Part shown: piece by piece, positions 55,502 to 64,000 of the stretch
Layout: every line of letters begins with the position of its first letter
Numbering within the stretch: the first letter of the stretch is position 1
Source: Gracilaria domingensis
Lineage: Eukaryota; Rhodophyta; Florideophyceae; Gracilariales; Gracilariaceae
Assembly: GCA_022539475.1 (NCBI GenBank)
Contig: VCMS01000024.1
Span: 186,001-250,000, forward strand
DNA: 64,000 bases
Direction: 5' to 3'
Notes under the pieces: model-generated
What the model was told of the DNA's origin: nothing
The model's input: the letters and a program-made list of their open reading frames with translations, nothing else
Databases searched by the model: none
Program-made: the position numbers and the translations under genes

Positions 55502-56947
55502 AATTGGACGCCCTAGGCGTGCGCCAGGACTTAGCTCTATAACAGGAGTTAATCTGCGTCACCCCGAAGACTCATAGGTTTGTAACGGAAGGTGTAGACT
55601 GCCAAGTATGTTCAGACTTAGGCTAAATGTCGAGTTGACGCGCTTATGGTGCGGATATTGCAAGCCTGGGTAGGAAGGAACAATATGGCCCCGCAGATGT
55701 GTAAGAAAAGCAGGTCTGCACCTGGTACCGTGCGAACGAGGTTGTCATGAGTGTACTGACGGCAATGTCATGCAAAGATATTGCATAAGTTGCGGAGCGC
55801 GTAAATGTACCCAGTCGGCACATTGAGATGTTCGGAGAGACATTTGAAGAAGTTATCGTGACGACTTTTGGAGTGAACAGTGCGTCCTACGGGGCAGGAC
55901 TTCCTGCGCTATACCCGAAGTAAACGGGACCATCAGTGTGTGAAAGTCACACATTGAGAATCGCTTCGCGAGAGAACTTTGAATTGTCAAGTTATCGTGC
56001 AACGATAATCGGGCCTTCAGCCAACGTCACATGTCAGCAACAGCACAAGTCACTTGCAGTGGCCAGAGCTATCCGAAAGAGTGACGCTCAGAGTGATCGG
56101 ATCTTCCTATAGAGTTCAAATATTGTACTGTCGTACATGTGATTCTACACAGTTGGCGGATGTAGCAAAGACTGCGTGATATATGCGGAGCATACCGTCA
56201 AAACTGTCGCAGTCATTCGATGGAGTCTATGCCCCCGTCAACATGTCGAGATAATGACACTTATACCTATGCTCTCCAAGGTAAATTACAGGGTACACTG
56301 TGACTTCCTCATGGTTCAGGCTAGGTCACTATGACTCATGGTATGCGAGCGCGATCATCGACAAGCAATAAAGCCAGCACAAGGCATAACCTGGTCATAA
56401 CTTTCGATCCACCAACAGTATGATATCCCTGCCAATAGCGCTATGGTAATACCGGGCATCCCGAAGAAAGAAAGGTAGGCTACTGTACGATGCAGTATTA
56501 CAACGGTACAAAGGTAGTAGCAGTAGCAAGAATGGAGCATCCGGGCCGGAACATCTCGTAGTCTGTACCTCGGAAGGCTGTAAGGATAGTATCCTTACTA
56601 AATGCACACCGCCAATACCTGTGTAGTACACAGTGTGTACTACACACTGTGCACAGTCTGTGTAGTACTCGTTTTTTCTTATCCCCGGAAGGAAGAACAA
56701 GCTTGCTTGTAGACTTCTGCATCCGTGCGCGTTGGCGCTTGCAAGCAGTGCAAACTGAAGCAAAATATACGTAGCAAAAGGCGTATCGTGTGCTGTGGGT
56801 AAGCTCAAACAAGACAGACATCACAGCTGCACAATGTAACGGGAACAGCGCTGGCACAATAACTAGTCTCAAACCATGTACAGATAACATTGTCCGAATT
56901 CTTTATATCGTATGCCGTTGAAACAGGCTCAGAATAAGCGTTGACAG
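55502..56947. other. intergenic region with hairpins, no gene seen
   Basis: About 1.4 kb between the acidic membrane-protein start and the asparagine synthetase stop. Short inverted repeats lie at 55936-55952 (TGTGTGA/TCACACA), 56580-56598 and 56620-56646. Overlapping frames on the minus strand near 56400-56890 lack any family features. Confidence 0.45.
56580..56646. repeat. two adjacent hairpins
   Basis: The first is GTAAGGAT-AGT-ATCCTTAC (56580-56598). The second, 56620-56646, has arms TGTGTAGTACA and TGTACTACACA around a 5-base loop. The GTAGTAC core is shared with the hairpin arms at 13593-13645. Confidence 0.75.
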
Positions 56948-58639
56948 TTAATGAGAAGTTCCGTTCATAGTCTTCACGTAAGCAGCGGCATGGAACTTCT
57001 GAGCACGTCCGCTTGGATCATCACTGTCTGACCACAGAGGAACCCATTTGCGAACGCCTTCTCGCAAACCTTGAGCGCTCTCATAGTTACCAAATATCTT
57101 TTCGAACAATGTACGATAATAATAAGCTTCCTTCGTGGCCGGAGGATCATGTTTGAAAGTCTGTGGCGCCTCTCGCATCATCTTATCCGTCACTTGATCA
57201 TCACAATAGTCCTTGAGTCCGTCGATCCAGTTGTAGCCCACGCCATCAGAGAATTGCTCCTTTGGTCTCATGAGAATATCATCCGGTAAGTATTCTTCTC
57301 CACAAAATTGTTCTGAGAAGGCATGGCGAATAGCCCACTTTTCAATGCGCTTTCCTTTGTCGGTGATCTTATCCTTTGCAGAGTAGCACATAGCGACGTC
57401 CAAGAAATCGCGATCGAGGAAGGGTACTCTGAGCTCCAAACTTTGAGCTGCTGTGGACCGATCACCGCGTAGAACGTCTGATGTATACAAAAGTTTGACA
57501 CGGCGAACGGTTTCCTCATAAAATGCCTGCTCAGAGTCTGCGTTGTGGAAATAAAGATAGCCACCAAACACTTCATCGGCTCCCTCTCCACTCAAGACAA
57601 CCTTGACATATTGCTTGACAAGCTTTGAAAGCAGGAACATTGGAGTGGATGCTCGAATAGTGGTGATGTCATAAGTCTCCAAATGGTACACTACCTGCTC
57701 CAATGCTCTGATTCCATCGTCCACAGTGAAGGTGAGAACATGATGCTCAGTTCCCAAAAAATCGGCTACTCTCTGGGCGGCTTTAAGATCGGGAGAACCC
57801 TCCAGACCACAGGAGAAACTGTGGAACACGTAGTCGGCTGGGAGCGCCTTCTTCACTATACTGGCGACAAGCGAGGAGTCCAATCCGCCAGAAATGAAGA
57901 CGCCAACCGGCACATCCGACATGAGACGGCGCACACAGGCCTGCTTGAAAGAGTCGTGCAGCTTCTGCAAGTCAACTCTTTCGGTAGGAAGCCACCCCGG
58001 GTTGTAAAACATGGGGTTGTAGTATGGAACGAAGTCAGACTGGTTCTCCTGACCTCGCTTGGCAGCGTAGTAGGTACCTGGAAGAAAGGGGGTGACCATA
58101 TGACAATGGTCAAGGATAGCCTTTGCCTCTGAAGCAATCCACAAGGCTCCATCCGAAGAGCGACCCAAATACATGGCTCGCACGCCTATGGGATCCCTGG
58201 CGGCGACGAACTGGTTGCGAGCAAGATCGACAACGACAGAAGCAAAAACGCCCTTGAGCGTGTTGTACAGGTGAGAGACATCGTGCGGAAAGAGTGAGGT
58301 GGCATACTTCTCGTAGAGGGGGGCAATGACCTCACAGTCGGAGTTGGATCGAAGCGTTTCCCTTCCGAGCTCGGTGGTGCGAAGCTGACGATGGTTGTAG
58401 ATCTCACCGTTGGTGACGGCCCAGACAGTGTCGTCGGAGATATGCATGGGCTGCGCTCCGTGCTCCGGGTCGTTAATCTGAAGACGGGCGAAGCCGAGTG
58501 CGGCCCAGCCGTCTTCGCTGACGAAAGTCTGCAGGTCGTCTGGACCACGGTGCTGCAGTTTGTTGGTGGCGGAGATGGTGAGCTGCACGAGCTCGTCGCG
58601 GGACAGGGAGCTACCGAGAACGGCGAAGATTCCGCACAT
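56948..58639 (-). CDS. asnB: asparagine synthetase (glutamine-hydrolysing)
   Basis: The enzyme makes asparagine from aspartate, ATP and glutamine amide in the cytosol. In 563 residues, the N-terminal glutaminase domain starts MCGIFAVLG, with Cys2 becoming the N-terminal nucleophile. It has the LQHRGPDD block, GEIYNHRQLR and NSDCEV. The synthetase domain has the ATP-binding PP-loop ISGGLDSSLV (about 249-258), the VVLSGEGADEVFGGY block and the SLELRVPFLDRDF block. The length matches plant and AsnB enzymes (about 550-590). Because the Met-Cys start is needed for catalysis, the start at 58639 is certain. A very GC-rich stretch begins directly upstream. Confidence 0.98.
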   Translation of the reverse strand: MCGIFAVLGSSLSRDELVQLTISATNKLQHRGPDDLQTFVSEDGWAALGFARLQINDPEHGAQPMHISDDTVWAVTNGEIYNHRQLRTTELGRETLRSNSDCEVIAPLYEKYATSLFPHDVSHLYNTLKGVFASVVVDLARNQFVAARDPIGVRAMYLGRSSDGALWIASEAKAILDHCHMVTPFLPGTYYAAKRGQENQSDFVPYYNPMFYNPGWLPTERVDLQKLHDSFKQACVRRLMSDVPVGVFISGGLDSSLVASIVKKALPADYVFHSFSCGLEGSPDLKAAQRVADFLGTEHHVLTFTVDDGIRALEQVVYHLETYDITTIRASTPMFLLSKLVKQYVKVVLSGEGADEVFGGYLYFHNADSEQAFYEETVRRVKLLYTSDVLRGDRSTAAQSLELRVPFLDRDFLDVAMCYSAKDKITDKGKRIEKWAIRHAFSEQFCGEEYLPDDILMRPKEQFSDGVGYNWIDGLKDYCDDQVTDKMMREAPQTFKHDPPATKEAYYYRTLFEKIFGNYESAQGLREGVRKWVPLWSDSDDPSGRAQKFHAAAYVKTMNGTSH

Positions 58640-59959
58640 GGTGTGGAGGAACGAGCAGCGACGGAATTGGGTGGGGGGTGGGGGGGGAGCGGCGCTGGGA
58701 CGGGGCAGGGCGGAGCGGTCGAAGCAGGCGCAGCGGGGAAGCAGGTGCTAGGGCAGCGGGGGAGGAAGGAGGCGCGAAGGCGAAGCAGCAGCGGCGGCGC
58801 GGGCGCGCCGGGAATTTGTAGGGCACGCGAGCAGAACGCGGTGGCGGAAACGAGGCGCCGGTTGGCGCGCTTGTGCGGTGGTGCTGAGCGTTCGCGCAAA
58901 GATCGGCGGCGCGAGCGGTGCGCCGTTGTGCCAGCGCCGGCGGCAAAAAAACAATTTCCGCATGGCACGCGCGCCAGCCGCCCTTTGATCTCGCCGCGTG
59001 GCCGACCACGTGCCGCCGCGCGCCGTGCCACGTGTTTCATGCCTTCGCCGTAGGGACTCCCTACTAGGGAGGTGCTCCCCGCCGCGCCGCCGCCGCGCGC
59101 CGCCATGCGCCGCCGCCGCGCGACATGCCCCGTCGCGCGCGAGGCGCGCGCGCCGCCGCGGCCACGCCGCGCCGCGCCGCGCCGCGCTTTCAACTTGCCT
59201 GCACCGCGCGCGCGGCGGCGCGCGGAGCTCCGTCGCGTCGTGGCCTTCTTCGGCTTCGGCGCGATGCGCCGCACAACAGCAATTTACACCAGTTATATGG
59301 AACAGCCAGTACTGCGGTACGTTTGGTCATCTCCCTTCATCTCGCCGCGCCGCGCCGCGCCGCGCCGTCCATCCGTTCCCGCTGCGATCACGTCTCACCT
59401 CTTGATTCTCTGCGCACGCAATGGCCCCCGTGTGATCGCGAGTGTTGCCCGCGTTTTCGAGGTGTGCCAGTTTCGCTGTTCCAAACTAATGCTGACTCAT
59501 ACTTATCGCCAGCTCATTTGCGTGTTGTTTCGCTCTTGACATTTTCCACCGCTGGGTGGCTTGTGCCACTCACTACGCAACAAACAGCTCGTCCCGTTCT
59601 GTGCACTGCTTTGCGTGCCATTGCCACGAGTGCACTCTGCTGTTCAGTTCAGTTTTATTGTCGCCCAGGTGCTGCCAAGTGAGAGCGACGCCCTTGCAGC
59701 ACTGGTGGGCACACTGTATCATATACAATACTATCTGAGGTTACAGGGTACTGTGCCCAAGTCCTTGCCGTCAGTTGCTTTTTATGCCTCTCCCGTCACA
59801 CGAGCCCCGATGTTTTGTCCCGATCACGATGCATGCGAGGAGCGCTCCGTAACGCTGGGTCTATCGCAACGCCCCAATCATGAGATTCTTTATCTTACGC
59901 TTGCTACATTTTTCGTGTGCCCGTGATCATCTTACTGGTACGCTGCGTTCATTTCGTTT
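58640..59959. other. GC-rich island upstream of asparagine synthetase
   Basis: About 58640-59260 consists largely of G and C with many CGCGCC runs; a second short block of CGCGCCGCGC repeats lies at about 59340-59370. The long Arg/Ala/Pro-rich frames on both strands here follow from base composition and are not called as genes. The remaining part to 59959 is ordinary and without a recognised gene. Confidence 0.6.
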
Positions 59960-61845
59960 TCACGTCGTTGCCTCTTTCTCGTCCGCAGGTTCTTTGGCTC
60001 GAACAATCAGCGGCGAGATAATCAGCGTGTACACAGAAATGTCCAGGAACAAAGACGTCAGTCCAAAAAGTCCGCGATAAACGCGGACCAAGAAACTGAC
60101 AGCTGCTTGCCTACAACTCTCGTCAAGAAGCTCAGCATGCTAACTTCCACCACGTAGACGTCAGCCTGCGTCTTCACGTCACCGCTTCGCACGTCCTCCA
60201 AGATCGTGTGAGATCGAAATGACTCATTCTTTCCTAGGATCAAGTTTCGTTCAAGTTGTAGGAATGCCATCTTCTCAGCGGGTACGACACCGAGCAATTC
60301 ATTCACCCCGTTTTCAGAAAAGTTTGTCATCACAAACAAATCCTGCCCTGGGTATAGCGCCCTGTCTTCTAAAACTTCTTCACCAATTTGAGCGCTCTTG
60401 CTTTGCGCAGCGAGTCCTGGCTGATCCGCAATCGATCCAAACTCTTTTGGGTAATAAGGCCCTGCCCCTGTTCTTTCCCATTCATACTTTTCACCATTGA
60501 ATCTATAACGAATTCCAGTGGACGTGGATGGATAAAAATACCCGGAGAACATGTACACATTGCATAGCATGTCCGCCTGATCTACCATTCTCATGTCTCT
60601 TGTTATGTTTTCATGTCCCCACCGATACCCTGGCCACAAGATGTAGCTATGAGCCTCATTTTGCGGATCGTACCCCCCGTAATCCAGGATTCCACGGAGC
60701 TTTAGGTCCATGTAATGGTGAACGAATACCTTTCGAAAGTATTCCGTGAGAAAGAGCGGCAAGCCGAAAGAAGACTTTCGACATCTCGACACTAGTGCAT
60801 TTTGAGAAAGCCGCACAACGAGTTTATTCGAAAACGCCCTGGCATTCGTCCCTTCTCTGCCTTCTAGGCGGAACATTTTGTCTCTTTCCAACGTCAAACA
60901 ATGAAAACATGAGGGCGATCGCGTGTTTTCAGATTCAAATTGTGCTGGGTCCATTTGATTCAATGCAATGCATCGACTCCCAGCAGCCGTGAACGACTCA
61001 ACTCTCACCTGCGGTAATGATCTTGTGTCTGGATAGACAATGCTCGCATTTAGACTCCCTCCCCGAATGATATCAAGCCATATCAAAGGCTGTCCTTGGT
61101 ATGGTCCATTTGGAAGGTCTGAAAATGGAGGCAGTTGTGTACCAGTGGTGCAAAAGTGTAGAGTTGGTAGCTCGACGGCGTCAGTTTTTTCAAATGCAAT
61201 TGTGCGGGCCAGTTCTTCTCTACTTCCCAAGAAGTCTTTCGTCACGAAAACCAACGAAATGATGAGACCAGTCAGTGCCATTAACCAAGCAGATACGGCT
61301 ATTATTCTTTTCTCTCTTGTGCTGGCTACCGATTGAAGATAATTTGAAAGACTCCACTTGAATGGTGAACCGCGAGACTCATATATGCCTGGAAACGATT
61401 TTGATCTTCCACCTTCACGTAGATAGGGCTCGGACAGCCTTGATGCTGCACTGGGAAACTTCTGTGCACCATTCTTGGTACGAGTTGAGGAAGGTCTGCG
61501 AACTAGTGACGAACGTCTCATGAATGTCGTATCTTCTTTATGCAACGCTTTGGTTACCTCAGCCGCCGTGAACATATGGCCCTCTTCATCAACAGCACAA
61601 CTGGCTGGAAGGAGGTCGGTAGCATAGAAGTCGTCAGTATCATCCGTTCCTCGCTCTGCCGCTTGCCTGGCAGCTTCCACATGGGTGTCAAGCTCTTCAA
61701 CAGAGTTTTCTATAGCGAAGAAGAAACCATCTACATCATCCGTTGCAAGCTCTTTGAATATGGCGTTTAGTCTGCTCTGCGTTTTGGTTTGTTCCTCGGC
61801 GGTTTTGTCCAGATGCAAACCATCTTTCTTTCCGCGGAAACTCAT
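59960..61845 (-). CDS. two-membrane-segment protein resembling DEG/ENaC channels (copy 1)
   Basis: DEG/ENaC/ASIC proteins are trimeric cation channels with cytosolic ends, two membrane helices and a large Cys-rich outer domain. Here about 180 cytosolic residues lead to TM1 (181-202, IIAVSAWLMALTGLIISLVF). Then follow VELPTLHFC (224-232), where ASIC/ENaC have FPAVTLC, and a large loop with CFHC, CNVYMFSGYFYPS and GAGPYY, all shared with the neighbouring copy. The direct frame stops at 60058 without a second helix. A 38-bp GTGAAG...TAG intron (60140-60177) would instead join to a frame ending at 59960 that holds YRGLFGLTSLFLDISVYTLI, much like the GxxGLFLG-type TM2. That gives about 615 residues. 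The splice model is inferred; a one-base indel is the alternative. The start is the first ATG. Confidence 0.7.
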
Positions 61846-62440
61846 ATTCGCAAGCAAAATGTAAGTTTGTTTCAAAGTAGTGGATAACTTCTTGAGAAGG
61901 ACGACTGTTATCTAGGCAAGAGCATATCAGTTTGACAAGTAGCAATGGGATACTTTGCTCTTCGAAAATAACGTCTTTCAATATGGCGAAGTTGCACATA
62001 AGAACCGTCTTACAAGTTATACGTCCTGATTCAATTGCACATCGCATTACGTGAGGAACATGGCTCCCAAATGCATTTTGGTTCATTCTTCTTAAAAAGG
62101 TTGTTTCGTGGCGTCCCGACTATGCCTCCTCAGCCAGAATTATTTCGCTAGCTTCATCATATGTACGCATTTTCTCTCATTTCGAAAGTCTTACGCTCCC
62201 AGACTGACGTGCAAAAAGAGGCATCTTGCCGATGGTGTCGTGGACGCTCTATGCCGGACGATACTTAAATACTGCCCACTGTGAACAACTTCTCTCTCTC
62301 TATCTCTCTACGTTTAGCTACTAACATTGTGGGCCTAGATCACTATATCTGCAAGATAAATATTCATATGAGAGCAAAGAAGCTTCTCTGACTTGTCTGC
62401 AAACTTCAGTCGAGTGAATTGAGCCTTGTAACTTTTGCCA
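61846..62440. promoter_or_regulatory. divergent promoter between the two channel-like paralogues
   Basis: About 595 bases separate the two ATGs of a head-to-head paralogue pair. A pyrimidine tract with repeated TCTC lies near 62291-62308. No coding sequence is recognised. Any shared regulation of the pair would act here. Confidence 0.45.
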
Positions 62441-64000
62441 ATGCAGAAACACGAAAAAGAAGAAGTGTTAGATTCTATATCCAAGAAGTTGTTCTTTGCG
62501 GAAAAGGACTACAATGCTAGAAATCTGGAACTGCAAAGCTTTAAAAGAGTGGTGAACGTACTTACTAAGCTGGGAGAGACACGGAAAGAGAAGTTCAAGA
62601 ACGGAGAGGATATTACAATCCTCGATGAGTTTTTGGCCGACAATCGAATGCGTCTCGGACATTTACTTTCAACTCCTCCTGCGGAGGGCGAAGGATACAA
62701 CGTTGACTTTGATGCGTGGGTCGCAGACATCGAGAATGACATACGAGCGCGAGATCCTTTGATGTTGTCCTTTGACTCTACGGATGGAGAGGGATTTCCC
62801 AAGGCCACCTCATCTCGTGCTATTGAAGATTCGCAGTCACTATCTAGCAAGGGGGGGACACTGCTCACAATTCTGAAGACTAACGGAAAACTCTCTCCAA
62901 AGGTCGGAAATCAGGAATCTTCTGAAGCTGTAGAACAGAGTTTCTTTTGTCTCACAACCGCAGCTTGGGTTTTCGCAGTCTTTGGAATGATGGTAACTAT
63001 CGGTTTTCTTGCTGCAGATTTCTGGTACGCACAGAAGCATGTTGCTATCCATGTAGAACGATCGAAGCAACAACCACAGGAGCTTCCAGCCATAACGATA
63101 TGCAGTTTCGTTCCTAATGTTCCGAGCTTCTCAAACTATCCATCATCAGAATATCCAGGATTGCCAATCTTTGGAATCCAACGGCTCACCCGATACAACA
63201 AATCTACGTCGTTGCTTGTCTCCGACAAAACATATCCGGATATTTTGGCCACATCATCAAAGTCAGAAGTGGAGGATGTACTCCTTTCTCATGACCTGTC
63301 TCAATGTAGTGGCAATGAAGGATTCGATGTGGAGCGAGAAATGAAAGGTTTGATACTGGGCAATGACCTTGGCATTCAAAACAACGAGAACGAAGAAAGA
63401 TGCTACCACTGCATACGATTGGGACTTAAATCACGAATTAAGCTCTATCCCCCACCAAGTGAGGAAGATGCGATTCTCCCGCCAGCAATAAATATGAAAC
63501 TCTATCGAACCAAGCTACTTGCTGCCTGTCGGACGGAGTACCACAGGAGAAACATCATGGTCGTATCTCTTTTTGTAGACGAAATTCAGAAGTACGCCGA
63601 ACAACTCGGTGGACAGGGTGTTCTTGATTTTAATAATGAGGATGTAGAGAAAGCTTTTGGAGTGGACTGGTTTCGAGCTGATAGTCATCGTTTTTTCGAC
63701 TTTAGCTGCAATGTCTACTTTTTCTCAGGTTTTTTCTACCCGTCTAGAGACAACGCCGACATCTCATATCGGTTCGATGGTAGCACTGAAGAGCGGTGGG
63801 TGAAGACCGGATCTGGACCATACTATTCGGCATACACCTGGAGCTCTAATGCTGCTGATATAAACGGTCCCAATCGTGTCGCCATCGAAAAAGACTTCTT
63901 TACACCTGATGCTCTCGAACTCTATGTCGAAGAAGCGAAAGGTGTCAATATTACAGCAGCAGTGTCCCCAAGCACAAAGGTATCCGCAATTGAGGCCGCA
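62441..64000 (+). CDS. two-membrane-segment protein resembling DEG/ENaC channels (copy 2, cut by window edge)
   Basis: The frame opens at ATG 62441, with TAA in frame just upstream, and stays open to the window end: 520 residues without a stop. About 165 polar cytosolic residues precede TM1 (about 172-193, TTAAWVFAVFGMMVTIGFLA). Then come ELPAITIC, close to the FPAVTIC signature after TM1 in DEG/ENaC channels, and a long outer loop. CYHC, FSCNVYFFSGFFYPS, ISYRFDG and KTGSGPYY match copy 1 in the same order. The second membrane helix would lie beyond the edge. The two copies are diverged paralogues facing away from each other. An ion-channel role is inferred from architecture and one motif, not proven. 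Confidence 0.75.
   Translation, partial: MQKHEKEEVLDSISKKLFFAEKDYNARNLELQSFKRVVNVLTKLGETRKEKFKNGEDITILDEFLADNRMRLGHLLSTPPAEGEGYNVDFDAWVADIENDIRARDPLMLSFDSTDGEGFPKATSSRAIEDSQSLSSKGGTLLTILKTNGKLSPKVGNQESSEAVEQSFFCLTTAAWVFAVFGMMVTIGFLAADFWYAQKHVAIHVERSKQQPQELPAITICSFVPNVPSFSNYPSSEYPGLPIFGIQRLTRYNKSTSLLVSDKTYPDILATSSKSEVEDVLLSHDLSQCSGNEGFDVEREMKGLILGNDLGIQNNENEERCYHCIRLGLKSRIKLYPPPSEEDAILPPAINMKLYRTKLLAACRTEYHRRNIMVVSLFVDEIQKYAEQLGGQGVLDFNNEDVEKAFGVDWFRADSHRFFDFSCNVYFFSGFFYPSRDNADISYRFDGSTEERWVKTGSGPYYSAYTWSSNAADINGPNRVAIEKDFFTPDALELYVEEAKGVNITAAVSPSTKVSAIEAA

Noticed and set aside
58186-59682. Long Arg/Ala/Pro-rich frames on both strands around the GC-rich island
   Set aside because: They follow from base composition (few stop codons in GC-rich DNA), overlap the asparagine synthetase gene in other frames and have no domain.

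Overview
The window is nuclear DNA of a eukaryote, most likely a red alga (Rhodophyta) or another intron-poor alga with a primary plastid. This is an inference. Most genes are single long open frames, and the few introns are very short (38-128 bp). Diaminopimelate decarboxylase is of the plant type and has a plastid-transit-like N-terminus with no secondary-plastid signal peptide. The remaining conserved genes are standard eukaryotic ones. All gene starts given here are ATG codons checked in the sequence.

Layout. 0-6.8 kb: the last codons of an unidentified gene, a derlin (ERAD), a CaMK-type protein kinase and an RHD3/Sey1-like protein that has lost its GTP-binding P-loop. 6.8-8.9 kb: repeats. 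8.9-15.3 kb: an unidentified basic protein, an MnmA-type tRNA thiouridylase, a 272-bp MITE-like element beside large hairpins, and a four-exon APE1-type AP endonuclease. 15.3-25.4 kb: a repeat-rich, gene-poor tract holding a palindrome array, a perfect 170-bp tandem duplication, copies of a dispersed repeat and decayed coding remnants, including a C2H2 zinc-finger pseudogene. 25.5-36.1 kb: a protein O-mannosyltransferase without the MIR domain, divergent from the NOT1 scaffold of CCR4-NOT, then a small hypothetical protein. 36.4-39.0 kb: a complete pogo-like DNA transposon with terminal inverted repeats and a TA target duplication. 40-52 kb: a giant SABRE/FMP27/Hobbit-type lipid-transfer protein divergent from EMC1, then diaminopimelate decarboxylase. 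53-58.6 kb: a secreted acidic single-pass membrane protein and asparagine synthetase, followed by a very GC-rich island. 60-64 kb: a head-to-head pair of paralogous two-membrane-segment proteins whose architecture resembles DEG/ENaC (ASIC/ENaC) cation channels. The second runs off the right edge.

The genes form no operon. Five of them (derlin, RHD3-like, O-mannosyltransferase, SABRE-type, EMC1) act at or on the ER, which is probably chance. The strongest candidates for something new are the DEG/ENaC-like pair, the P-loop-less RHD3-like protein and the MIR-less O-mannosyltransferase. The hairpin- and palindrome-rich intergenic DNA is also unusual.
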